Shown: one piece after another, positions 27,396 through 35,857 of the stretch
How positions within the stretch are numbered: position 1 is the first letter of the stretch
Layout: every line of letters begins with the position of its first letter
NCBI GenBank assembly: GCA_035516175.1
Contig: DATJAO010000048.1
Location: 1-63,687, forward strand
Direction: 5' to 3'
Source of the DNA: DASPSR01 sp035516175
GTDB lineage: Bacteria; Nitrospirota; UBA9217
DNA: 63,687 bases
Notes under the pieces: model-generated
Seen by the model: the letters and a program-made list of their open reading frames with translations, nothing else
The model's database searches: none
What the model was told of the DNA's origin: nothing
Position numbers and translations under genes: made by a program

Positions 27396-28397
27396 ATGCG
27401 CTTTCCCATTAGCTTGTATGCGTCATTAACGTCATTTTTCGCGAGGAACGCCCTCACCGGCGTCAAGAGGTTCCCACTCGTCCTCATGCTCGAGCCGACG
27501 CATCGGTGCAATCTTGCTTGCGCCGGCTGCGACAGAATACGGCTATACGATCACGAGCACACCGAAGACCTCACCCTTGACCAATGCATCGACGCGGCCC
27601 TGGAATCGCGCGCTCCGGTCGTGACGGTGACGGGAGGCGAACCGCTCTTGTACAAGGAATTGAAGCCTCTCGTGCGGGAGCTACTCCGGCTGAAACGGCA
27701 CGTCTACCTCTGCTCAAACGGCATTCTTACCAACGACTTTATCGAGGACTTCACGCCGCACTCGAGGCTGACGCTTAATATTCATCTGGATGGACTGGAA
27801 GAGACTCATGACCGCATCGCCGGCAAGCCCGGAACGTTCAAAAGAGCGACTGCTTCGATCAAGTTGGCGAAGCAAAATGGTTTCCGCGTGAGTACCAATA
27901 CGTCGGTGTACAAGAACTCCGATATTGGAGAGTTGGAAAAGTTATTCGAAACCCTCAAGCGCCTTCGGGTAGACGGCATCCTAATGTCTCCTGCCTTCAA
28001 CTATGAAAGGGTCGAGAACGACATCTTTCTCAGCAGAGAGGAGGTGAGGGAAAAATTCAGGCGGATGGATTTTTTCAAGAAGTTCCCGTTCATTAGCTCC
28101 CCACTCTACATCGACTTTCTGAAAGGGAACAGGCACCTGCGGTGCACTCCCTGGGGTAATCCAACGCGCAATCCGCTGGGTTGGAAATCCCCTTGCTACC
28201 TGATCACCGACGCCTACTATCCGTCGTTCCACGAAATGATGGAAAAGACCCCGTGGGACCGGTACGAGGCCGGAACTGATCCGCGGTGCCGCGACTGCAT
28301 GGTCCACAGCGGATATGAAGCGACCGTGCAGAGAATCGCCTTTTCCCATCCGAAGGACTTCGTCAGGCTTGCCTTCTGGAACCTTGGAAAGACCTGA
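27396..28397 (+). CDS. hpnH: Adenosylhopane synthase-type radical SAM protein HpnH
   Basis: A 333-residue radical SAM enzyme with the cluster site C38-x3-C42-x2-C45 (CNLACAGC), a GGEPLL motif and a C-terminal SPASM-like cysteine group (CRDCMVHSGYEAT). HpnH joins a 5'-deoxyadenosyl group to diploptene to make adenosylhopane, the first C35 hopanoid. The N-terminal MRFPISLY and the MLEPTHRCNLACAGCDRIR stretch are diagnostic. It follows DUF116 after 73 bases, and the DUF422 gene begins 14 bases downstream. Confidence 0.96.
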   Translation: MRFPISLYASLTSFFARNALTGVKRFPLVLMLEPTHRCNLACAGCDRIRLYDHEHTEDLTLDQCIDAALESRAPVVTVTGGEPLLYKELKPLVRELLRLKRHVYLCSNGILTNDFIEDFTPHSRLTLNIHLDGLEETHDRIAGKPGTFKRATASIKLAKQNGFRVSTNTSVYKNSDIGELEKLFETLKRLRVDGILMSPAFNYERVENDIFLSREEVREKFRRMDFFKKFPFISSPLYIDFLKGNRHLRCTPWGNPTRNPLGWKSPCYLITDAYYPSFHEMMEKTPWDRYEAGTDPRCRDCMVHSGYEATVQRIAFSHPKDFVRLAFWNLGKT

Positions 28398-28411
28398 GGA
28401 GGTCCGCAGGC

Positions 28412-29287
28412 ATGCTTCTCATCGACACGATTCTCCTCAGGCCCTACGTGTTCGTCTTCCTTGTTGTCTACCTCGCGGGGTGCTCACTGCACTTGGGACT
28501 GAAGAGGGCCTTCCTCTTCAGCGTCGCGGGATACGCTATGGCGTGGCTGTCGGAACTCTCGTCCATCCACAACGGTTTTCCTTACGGGCACTATTATTAT
28601 CTTGACGGCACGCGGGGAAAAGAGATATGGGTCCTGGGCGTTCCGCTCATGGACTCGATCAGTTACGTCTTTCTTGCCTATGCGAGCTATTCTCTGGCGC
28701 TTCTCGTCTTCTCGCCGCTGCGCCGCTTTCGATGGATGGTGTACGTCCTTGAGACGAATAAAATAAGGGACTCCCTTGAGGTGAGAACTCTCGGCGCGCT
28801 GCTGTTCGTCTACCTCGATATCATTATCGACCCCGTCGCCTTGCGCGGCGATCGCTGGTTTCTCGGCCGGATCTACGGCTACCCCGAACAAGGGGTCTAT
28901 TTTGGAGTCCCTCTCTCGAACTTTCTCGGGTGGTTAGCGGTGGGTTTTTCAATGATCTATGTCTTGCAAAAGATCGATCGGTACTTGCGGAGAAAAGGGG
29001 CACCAGATCTTGTCGGGTACAAATATCCCTGGCGATTCCTGATTGGCCCAGTTCTTTATTTCGGCGTCTTGGTCTTTAATTTATCTGTCGCATTCTTCAT
29101 CCAGGAACACATGCTCGGATGGGTGGGGATCTTCATCGTTTTGCTGCCCGCGTTCCTCATATATGCGATTGTGAGAGGTAATATCTCCCAGGAAAGCGTC
29201 GAGACGGCGCTGACGGAACATTACAGGGATTTCCCTCAAGCGATGATCGGGGAACCGATGAGGGGTGTGAAGCGAACGGCTGCCTAA
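28412..29287 (+). CDS. DUF422 / carotenoid-biosynthesis-type integral membrane protein
   Basis: A 291-residue protein with about seven hydrophobic helices, GAGG just before the ATG. It matches the DUF422 family, whose characterised members include CruF-type hydratases acting on carotenoid ends. Typical motifs are seen: WLSELSSIHNGFPYGHYYYLDG, VPLMDSISYVFLAYASY, and DPVALRGDRWFLGRIYGYPEQGVYFGVPLSNFLGW. There is no carotenoid gene in the window. Being 14 bases behind hpnH at the end of the operon, it may act on a hopanoid or another polyprenyl lipid (inference). Confidence 0.85.
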   Translation: MLLIDTILLRPYVFVFLVVYLAGCSLHLGLKRAFLFSVAGYAMAWLSELSSIHNGFPYGHYYYLDGTRGKEIWVLGVPLMDSISYVFLAYASYSLALLVFSPLRRFRWMVYVLETNKIRDSLEVRTLGALLFVYLDIIIDPVALRGDRWFLGRIYGYPEQGVYFGVPLSNFLGWLAVGFSMIYVLQKIDRYLRRKGAPDLVGYKYPWRFLIGPVLYFGVLVFNLSVAFFIQEHMLGWVGIFIVLLPAFLIYAIVRGNISQESVETALTEHYRDFPQAMIGEPMRGVKRTAA

Positions 29288-30111
29288 TTTCCGCCTGAGA
29301 ACTCCATCGGGCGTGATTTTAGAGCAGTTATATGGTCTAATTTTTTGGACGTCCTCGCTGGACAAAAGCGTTGCAAAGAAGATTGCCTCCGATGACGGAT
29401 TCGGATTTCTTATTCCTGTGGATCGCGGGAGACAAGAGTCTGACAGTTTTTTTATGAAAATAATAAGTAGTGTCCGGTTATCGTTTTTCGAAAGCTCGAT
29501 AACTTATTGTTATGCCAAGATAAAAAGGTCATAATGCAACTTTTCGACTTGAACTTAATTTATTGAAATTCGTTCTATAATCCGCTTCATCACGGTATGA
29601 GGAGGGAAGAGGATGAGTTTCGGAAAACGGTTTATGCTTAGCTAATTCAGCATCTGCCGCGCATAGCAAGCAGGGAATCCGCAGAATAGAAAGAATCGAA
29701 AAAATTGATTGATTTTTGATAAATTAACTAAAACCATTGCCAGTCGCCCATTTACGATAACTTATTAAAATTGCCTTAGCCCTTCCTTTCCACCTACCCA
29801 AAACGTAACCATGTTCCCGCTCATCCAAGACCGTAACAGCTTCGTTTAAGTTCTCAAGCCCAAGAAGGAGAAGGTGGCACTTGATGGTCATATGCAGATT
29901 GCTATTTACAAAGAGGTCATCAATCCTGTGCATGTTAAATACTGAATGAACAAGGCCCGAAGTAAAGTTATGACTCAAATTATGAAAGCTGCTTTGATTT
30001 CTGCCCTCTCGCAAGTTATTTAAGCCACATAGACCCTACAAAGGGACCACATATTACCTCCTGAATTGCAAAATACCTAAGCAGGCGAATTCAGTTACCA
30101 TTATTAATTTC
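29288..30111. other. Gene-poor AT-rich stretch after the hopanoid operon
   Basis: No supportable protein gene. An interrupted inverted repeat lies at 29461-29507: AATAAG and GTTATCG on the left, CGATAAC and CTTATT on the right. It encloses TAGTGTCCGGTTA, which recalls some insertion-sequence ends. At 29613-29645 a strong ribosome-binding site (GAGGAGGGAAGAGG) leads into an ATG frame that stops after ten codons, like a beheaded gene or leader peptide. A reverse-strand frame at 29724-30014 (96 codons) matches nothing I recognise. Confidence 0.5.
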
Positions 30112-30139
30112 TTGACAAACTATTAATATAGAGTATACT
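30112..30139 (+). promoter_or_regulatory. Sigma-70-type promoter, TTGACA-16-TATACT
   Basis: TTGACA at 30112-30117, a 16-base spacer and TATACT at 30134-30139. It lies about 100 bases upstream of the small protein at 30242 and on the same strand. The DNA around it is markedly AT-rich compared with the flanking operons. Confidence 0.7.
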
Positions 30140-30241
30140 AGTCTAAGATGAACCGTAATGGATTAAATTGTAGTGGAGCAATATAATTAAGTCTCAAGCA
30201 AATTGTGGAAGGATATTTTGACATTCGGTGCAAAGAAAGAT

Positions 30242-30430
30242 ATGGCAAAAACAGATAAAATTTCAGTTTATTATGACAAAGATAAAGATGGAGATTTGAA
30301 GGGGATAATTAAAAAATTGTCGGAAAGTGAAGGAAATTTTTTTCGTCGCTCTGATAGCGAAATAATAAGGATGATTTTATCACGAGCGCTACCAGAGGAA
30401 TTAAAAAAATTAGGGTTAATAAAACCGTAA
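30242..30430 (+). CDS. Small ribbon-helix-helix-like protein, unknown
   Basis: A 62-residue, highly charged protein (MAKTDKISVYYDKDKDGDLKG...). The frame is open from 30203; I chose the ATG at 30242 because an AAAGAAAGA purine run precedes it and the extra residues look unrelated. KISVYYDKD (a strand) followed by two helices with RSDSEIIRMILSRALPEEL resembles the strand-helix-helix layout of small DNA-binding proteins, but the match is weak. A good promoter lies upstream. Codon use is AT-rich, unlike the hopanoid genes, which suggests acquired DNA. Confidence 0.6.
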   Translation: MAKTDKISVYYDKDKDGDLKGIIKKLSESEGNFFRRSDSEIIRMILSRALPEELKKLGLIKP

Positions 30431-30666
30431 GATCTTAAACTAGTTCAAGATTAAGGCGGAGCGGATGCTTCTTGAGTACATGAAAATGCGCAAAAAAAAT
30501 AAGAATCTCAGTAAGATCAAGAATGTTCATTAGCAGCGATAGAGACGTTCAAATCAGCTTCTTCCATGACCCTATTGCAAATTGAGTGTGCACAATTAGC
30601 AAACATATAAGAGGCCGATAGAAAATATCACGGTGCTGTTTTTGTACGGGGGGGGAGAAACCAAAT

Positions 30667-31059
30667 ATGAAGACTATTCTTTTGGTGGATGATAACAAAG
30701 CTTTTTTAAATAACTTAGAAGAGATTTTGAGTATGTTTGGATACAGGGTTATTCCAAAACCAGATGCTGAGTCTGCCCTGTCCATTATCCAGCAAGGAGT
30801 TCCGGTTGATCTCGTGGTGACGGATTATCGTATGCGGGGGATGGATGGCCATGAATTTCTCTATGCTCTCAAAAAGGTCTTACCATCAGTTCCAGCAATT
30901 ATGCTTACCGAACATAACTCCGTGGAAACCTATTTAAAGTCGCTCAGCCTCGGGGTTTTCGAACATCTCAATAAACCGGTCGAGACAAAAGAACTGGGTC
31001 GTATCGTTGAGGCGGCACTTGAATGGTCAGATTCCGGTCATTCTTTGCCAGTTTCATGA
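30667..31059 (+). CDS. Single-domain response regulator (CheY-like), copy 1
   Basis: A 130-residue receiver domain with no output domain: acidic pair LVDDN near 7-10, phosphorylation aspartate in VVTDYRM near 53, a Thr at LTEHN and the conserved Lys in NKPVE near 105. It is about 65% identical by eye to the receiver at 31934, sharing FGY.VIPKPDA, VDLVVTDY, LPSVP and SVETYLKSLSLGV. No histidine kinase is adjacent, so its partner is encoded elsewhere. AGAAACC before the ATG is a weak ribosome-binding site. Confidence 0.9.
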   Translation: MKTILLVDDNKAFLNNLEEILSMFGYRVIPKPDAESALSIIQQGVPVDLVVTDYRMRGMDGHEFLYALKKVLPSVPAIMLTEHNSVETYLKSLSLGVFEHLNKPVETKELGRIVEAALEWSDSGHSLPVS

Positions 31060-31933
31060 TTTGCAAGAAAAACAAGGTTGCTGTACTCATGTGACAAGCA
31101 CATATTTCTTGTTATTTGCACTTTTAAAACAAGCTGTTAGTATATATTCTAACTAGTAATCATGAACTGTGGAATTTCCCTTCGCGCTATGTACCCTTCC
31201 CACTCACACTATCTCTCGGAAAACTCACCAGGAAGATATATTCTGAGTTAATGCCTGTCGAAATGCCAAAGTTATAAAAAAGTCCACAGATTCTGCCTTC
31301 TTTGCCGCCTCCTTAAAAGCTCCATAGACTCCATTTATTTTCTCTCCCCTCGCGATTCAACTCCGCTCGCCTTTTGGTAAATATTAACTTGTTGACAAAT
31401 GGACTAACCATCTTACATGCTATACTTGCCTTTACTCGGTCATCTTGTGTAGACTTAATACATTAAATTAATCAATTCGTGTTCTCATCCCTGACTACGG
31501 TCAATATGTCAAAAAGACGTGGGTTTTTTACTGGCACATGAATGGGTATTTTTATCGAATAGATGGGCGTACTTATTTTTGCGCAAGACTTTTTCCGATT
31601 GAGCTAAGAAATACAGGACGAGAATTTCTGTAGGAAAGCATTATTTATGATATATTTGCAAATAAAGGTTGCTTCTTAAAAACCTGCAAGTGATAATATT
31701 ATCAAAATGAACAGGTTGCAGTCTCTACCATGCAGCAGAGTCTCAATCAATCAACGGGTCCAGCGTCTTAGTCAGAGTAATACCGTGGTTGCGCGGGAGA
31801 TCGAAGGATAGTAGGGAAAACAGCTGCGCTCACAGAGTTCCATTAATTAATGATGGATATCCAGATTGGAAATCACCGGAAATGACACTACGTCGTGCTG
31901 TATGAGTCCCGTGATTGATGAACGGATGGGAAT
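31060..31933. other. Gene-free stretch of 874 bases between the two receivers
   Basis: AT-rich, with no frame worth calling. Minor features: a short hairpin GTTAG/CTAAC near 31136-31154, and a short frame at 31758-31811 reading VQRLSQSNTVVAREIEG then stop. That peptide resembles the helix-turn-helix end of IS30-type transposases ('RLgRS.STVsREI'), so this could be transposon debris. That match is short and may be chance. Confidence 0.45.
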
Positions 31934-32305
31934 ATGAAGACAATACTTCTGGTAGACGATGATCGCGATATCTTAAGTTACCTGGAGGATTCCCTGCGCA
32001 CGTTTGGATACAATGTTATTCCAAAACCTGATGCCTTGTCTGCTCTGGCCGCCATCCGGGAAGGAGCTAACGTCGATCTGGTAGTGACGGATTACTCGAT
32101 GCCGGAGATGGACGGGCATGAATTTTTCACTGTGCTTAAACGGGTCTTGCCGTCAGTGCCGGTAATCATCCTTACGGGGTATGGCTCTGTCGAGACCTAT
32201 TTAAAGTCTCTCAGCCTCGGGGTGTGCGAGTTTGTCTGTAAACCGATCGAGGCAAAGGAACTGGATCGTATTGTGAAAGCTACGTTAGACAGGGCAACGA
32301 CTTAA
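31934..32305 (+). CDS. Single-domain response regulator (CheY-like), copy 2
   Basis: A 123-residue receiver domain: LVDDDRD near 6-12, phosphorylation aspartate in VVTDYSMPEMDG near 53, LTGYGS and the Lys in CKPIE near 105. It keeps the canonical features better than copy 1 (TGYGS in place of TEHNS). It shares long identical stretches with the receiver at 30667, so the two are paralogues separated by 874 bases of AT-rich DNA. There is no output domain and no adjacent kinase. GATGGGAAT before the ATG is a poor ribosome-binding site. Confidence 0.9.
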   Translation: MKTILLVDDDRDILSYLEDSLRTFGYNVIPKPDALSALAAIREGANVDLVVTDYSMPEMDGHEFFTVLKRVLPSVPVIILTGYGSVETYLKSLSLGVCEFVCKPIEAKELDRIVKATLDRATT

Positions 32306-32507
32306 CGACTTTCAGACTGGAGTCGATCGTTCCGTACAATTTCAAAAAAAGGGAAACGTAAACTTAATGTGGGGACTACTTCCTCTTCCTGAGCGACCGA
32401 TGGATTTTCGCAACACTTGAAGATTACGACCAAGTTTCGGAGAAATAAATGATATTCTGTTTTATGTTCCCATTAATCGGTCATTCATTGAGGAGGTAGT
32501 GTTGAGA

Positions 32508-32879
32508 ATGAGGACCTTTGCACTTTTTGTCATGCTGCTTGTAATCAGCGGCTGTACGACCACGAGCGTTGTTATGCTTTATGAATCGGATAAATACCCA
32601 GCGACCACCAGCGTTGCTATCTTAGCGGCGGCTCCGGACAGGCCGTGCAAGGCGATCGCCATACTGGAGGCAACAGGACCGGCTAATACGCCGCTCCCCG
32701 ATCTCCTGGAGAGTATGAGGAAAAAGGCTAAGGATATAGGCGCTGATGCAATCATGCCGACACAAGATGCGAGTCAACGCCAAGCGCGGGGTTATCTTTA
32801 TGACCCATGGCTAGGTGAATATCAGACCATTAGTGGTGTAATACCGAAAATACGAGGTGTCGCAATAAAGTATCAATGA
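32508..32879 (+). CDS. Small lipoprotein with an RcsF/YbjQ-like core
   Basis: A 123-residue lipoprotein: signal MRTFALFVMLLVISGC with lipobox VISGC, then a short domain with RPCKAIAILEATG and MRKKAKDIGADAIMP. The 'KAKDIGADAI' stretch resembles that of RcsF- and YbjQ-like heavy-metal-binding folds. AGGAGG at 32491-32496 would favour TTG 32502 (spacing 5) over ATG 32508 (spacing 11); either gives the same signal peptide with two residues difference. Role unknown. Confidence 0.75.
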   Translation: MRTFALFVMLLVISGCTTTSVVMLYESDKYPATTSVAILAAAPDRPCKAIAILEATGPANTPLPDLLESMRKKAKDIGADAIMPTQDASQRQARGYLYDPWLGEYQTISGVIPKIRGVAIKYQ

Positions 32880-33155
32880 AAAGGCAGCCGCCTGAACTGA
32901 CACTGATCTACGGGACCGCTCTGCCTGAGTGGTATGCCAATTCGGCCAACTATCATCTTTAGCTTCAACTTTCTGGAACTACATCATCCTGAAAATAAGA
33001 AAACATATAAAAAGCAATGTTATACAGTCCGATGAATATAGATGATAAATACAAGGTAATATCAGTTATGTTTAGGGTTTTTTGTCATCTTCATTTCTGA
33101 TATAGTGGGGAAAACTTTCTAATCATATTTTGGTCGGACGAAACATTGGGTTCTC

Positions 33156-34179
33156 ATGAGGATCAATCGAATAGATTCATTCCGTACTGCAGCAATCCTG
33201 GCTGTCATCTGTATTCACACCAAGCCGTTCTTGGTCCCAGATTCTTCCTCACTACCATACAGATTAAGCGGCATCCTTATAAACCAGGGGGGCCGCTTTG
33301 CTGTTCCTTTTTTTCTTATCATTTCGGGATACTTATTTGGCTGCAAATTGACACAAGGAGTTGATCCATTCGAGCTTGGGAAAAGATACAGCTCAAAAAA
33401 TTCTACCGATTTTCTTCTTCTGGGATCTTGTATACCTTTTGTCGCCGGCGCTTGCGGATGATGTCTTGAAGTACGGGGTGCTGCGTCCAATATACTGGAA
33501 TGCTCGTAATTTGATAAGGAGTCCGCTTGATCTCGTGTTTCAAGGCACAAAAGTCCACCTATGGTTCATGGTTTCGCTCTTGATGGCATTATGGTCATTG
33601 GCAATCATGGTTCAGCTTAACGTGAGGCTAAGAAATGTATTTGCGTTTTCAGCCGCACTTTACTGTCTGGGCCTGCTTGGTGGCTCCTATGCAACAACTC
33701 CAATTGGAATCAATCTGCACTTTAATACACGAAATTTCATTTTCCTCAGTATGCTGTGTGTTACCATCGGATGGGCACTGTCTCAGCACGATGTGAAATT
33801 TTTGTACAGATTCGCGGTTATATTGATAGGCTTCGGGCTTGCTGTACATATAGCGGAGGCTTACTTTCTTTGGAAGTACTGGCAAGTGGATCCGACTAAA
33901 CACGATTATCTCATCGGAACAATATTCTTCGCTACAGGCGTGGCGCTCTTGTCACTCAGAAAAACAAAAAATGACACAGAAACGATTATTTCTCGATTCG
34001 GTCGCTATACACTCGGCATATACGGAGGGCACTTTGTTTTCGTCGATATGCTCGAACCTATGAGGCATTATATGCCAACCGGCCTCTGGCAAATTGTATT
34101 TCCTGTGCTTGTCTACGCACTATCATTGACTACAGCGATTGCTTTGTCTCGAACACGGTTCAGGCAGTTCGTCGCCTAA
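33156..34179 (+). pseudogene. Acyltransferase-3 family membrane protein interrupted by a frameshift in an A-run
   Basis: The first frame (33156-33461) opens like a complete acyltransferase 3: RIDSFRTAAILAVICIHTKPF, then GGRFAVPFFLIISGYLFG and LGKRYSSK. The second frame (to 34179) continues with KILPIFFFWDLVYLL and the remaining helices. The switch is at six As, 33395-33400; five As would give one open frame of 340 codons, close to normal family length. Acyltransferase 3 proteins O-acylate sugars or envelope glycans. The change may be a true mutation, a phase-variable tract or a sequencing error. Neighbours give no substrate clue. Confidence 0.85.
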
Positions 34180-34654
34180 CAAGGTCATCCAACTCGCATT
34201 GCCGACTCCGCTGCTCTGTATACGTCAATTTGCGCGGCGTGGGACTATGCATGGAGAAACGGAAAGCCCCCTGGTTATGTTGCATATTCCGGAGCATTTT
34301 GGCCATCTGTTCCAGTCCAAATGGCAGCTTGTACCAAAACGCCCTGTCAGTGCGTAACGTTATTCTCTTTGTAATCCTTCATACCTTATAGTCTGTTGAC
34401 AATGTCCTATATATTTAATAATTAACGCTACAGAGGTCTGTTCGCAACGCTAACTATTGATACCAAAGTTGCAATAGCTTTTGGTGCTGGAAAAAAGAAG
34501 CTTCCTTCATTGCAGGCCTCACCGGAGCAGCATCCCTGATACACTATGCTCTTGCGAATTTTCAGTTGTCTTCTTCCCTTATGCGTCTTGGAAAAAATAG
34601 GGTGTGATATACTTAATATAAGAACGCACGATTAAGAGGCATTCGTGTCATGAG
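34180..34654. other. 475-base stretch without a supportable gene
   Basis: AT-rich with short frames on both strands that I do not recognise. TTGACA at 34396-34401 is followed by TAATTA 17 bases later (34419-34424), a weak promoter candidate for the small membrane protein that follows. I see no strong hairpin or repeat. Confidence 0.4.
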
Positions 34655-34687
34655 ATACTACTGGGAATCGGGGTTGTTCTGTTCATC

Positions 34688-34972
34688 GTGTATACCGTAA
34701 TTTCGACAGCGTACATGATGAGTGGTGGACGGAGAAGCGCTGCAGTCCGGTACGGTGTGAAGAGTACCGAAGGGAACCTGAATATCACGCTGCTCGGACT
34801 GATGGGAGTGTCGTGGAATGTGAATAGGATCGCTTCGGACTTAAGCACCGTGCGGAGAGATGCCCGTCAGATAGCCGATATTATGATAAAGCTTGGAAAG
34901 GAAGTACTATATTTCTATCTATACCTCAAGAACGAGATCAGTGCTGCTGCCGGGGCACATTCTCCGGACTGA
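34688..34972 (+). CDS. Small membrane protein of unknown function
   Basis: From GTG 34688, 94 residues. A hydrophobic helix continues upstream in the same open frame (LLGIGVVLFIVYTVISTAYMM, from about 34658), so the true start is probably earlier, near 34655, but no ATG, GTG or TTG is present there in frame. The only nearby ATG (34650, behind AAGAGG) is in another frame and stops after 17 codons. Either an unusual start codon or a one-base error is likely. The soluble part (STVRRDARQIADIMIKLGKEV) is helical. It precedes a YtxH-like gene. Confidence 0.5.
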   Translation: MYTVISTAYMMSGGRRSAAVRYGVKSTEGNLNITLLGLMGVSWNVNRIASDLSTVRRDARQIADIMIKLGKEVLYFYLYLKNEISAAAGAHSPD

Positions 34973-35038
34973 AGGCCGGAATGAAAATCGAGGTCGCAAC
35001 CCTCGTAGGATTACTGAATAAAGGAAGGGGTGATGGTT

Positions 35039-35320
35039 ATGAAAGAGGGACTGACGAACAGGGGGAACTCAATGCTGATACCGTTCCTAGCAGGCGGTGT
35101 TGTGGGGGCAGGATTAGCGCTTCTGCTGGCTCCAAAGCCGGGAAAGGAAGTCAGGGAAGACATTAAGCGGTTTGTCACGAGCACGAGAGACAGAGTCTCT
35201 TTGGTCATTGATAAGGGCAAGTATCTCTATGGCGAAGGTGTAAAAGCCGCTGCCAACGCCATCGAAGCGGGCAAGACCGCGTTCATTCAGGAAAAAGAGA
35301 AGTGGCAGCATGCGTCGTAA
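35039..35320 (+). CDS. YtxH-like small membrane protein
   Basis: A 93-residue protein with an N-terminal glycine-rich helix (IPFLAGGVVGAGLALLLAPKPGKEVREDI), the hallmark of YtxH/gas-vesicle-like proteins, followed by an amphipathic helical tail (RDRVSLVIDKGKYLYGEGVKAAANAIEAGK). The family is linked to general stress response in some bacteria, but its activity is unknown. ATG 35039 lies at normal distance from GGAAGGGG; ATG 35033 is possible but too close. It follows the small membrane protein by 66 bases and may be co-transcribed. Confidence 0.85.
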   Translation: MKEGLTNRGNSMLIPFLAGGVVGAGLALLLAPKPGKEVREDIKRFVTSTRDRVSLVIDKGKYLYGEGVKAAANAIEAGKTAFIQEKEKWQHAS

Positions 35321-35411
35321 GCCGTTCGGGTACCGTGAATAACTTTCGCATGATATGAGGGTTGCGTTCCCTGGTCGATGAATCCGAGAATAAGTCGGCT
35401 TTCCAGAAGAT

Positions 35412-35440
35412 GGGGCAACAGGCATGAAGCCTGATGCCCC
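35412..35440 (+). terminator. Hairpin after the YtxH-like gene
   Basis: GGGGCA-A-CAGGC (35412-35423) pairs with GCCTG-A-TGCCCC (35429-35440): 11 base pairs with one A/A mismatch and a 5-base loop. The T-rich run after it is short (TTATCATTTC), so termination may be partial. Confidence 0.55.
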
Positions 35441-35857
35441 TTATCATTTCCTTCTTGGAGCATCAGCAGTGTCAAAGTTACAGAGTTCTCTTCTCATTTA
35501 TAACATTCACCAGTACCTGACGTGTTCTTACTCTGCCTAATCGTAATAAAACGTCCGTCTTGCCGCTCCTGTCGACAGATGGGGATGATATGAACGACAC
35601 ATTCACTCCGTCGCCAAGGCTGGCGCACAGCATTCTTGGCGAGCAGAACAGCTCGATATTATGTGAGCCCTGATCTTCATCCGCACAAGGAGTTCGCGCT
35701 CTGCATGCTTCCGGAAGAATGCCGTTATAGTGCTCCAGTCGATTCCCAGGTGCAATGAACTTTCTCTGTTCTTGACAAACATTACAGAGATGATATTCTT
35801 AGCGTAATTCGGGGAATGCGGGAGCCGTAAAGAAATTGCTCGAAAGGATACAGTTGA
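35441..35857 (+). promoter_or_regulatory. Intergenic stretch with a promoter for the REC-PilZ gene (35772-35799)
   Basis: No gene is supportable between the hairpin and 35858. TTGACA at 35772-35777 and TATTCT at 35794-35799 with a 16-base spacer form a good sigma-70-type promoter, about 55 bases before the REC-PilZ start. The rest of the stretch shows nothing I can name. Confidence 0.6.

Noticed and set aside
29724..30014. Reverse-strand 96-codon frame
   Set aside because: No recognisable family, no good ribosome-binding site and AT-rich surroundings; could be chance.
31758..31811. IS30-transposase-like peptide (VQRLSQSNTVVAREIEG)
   Set aside because: Only 17 residues match a general helix-turn-helix pattern; too short to call a mobile-element remnant as a feature.
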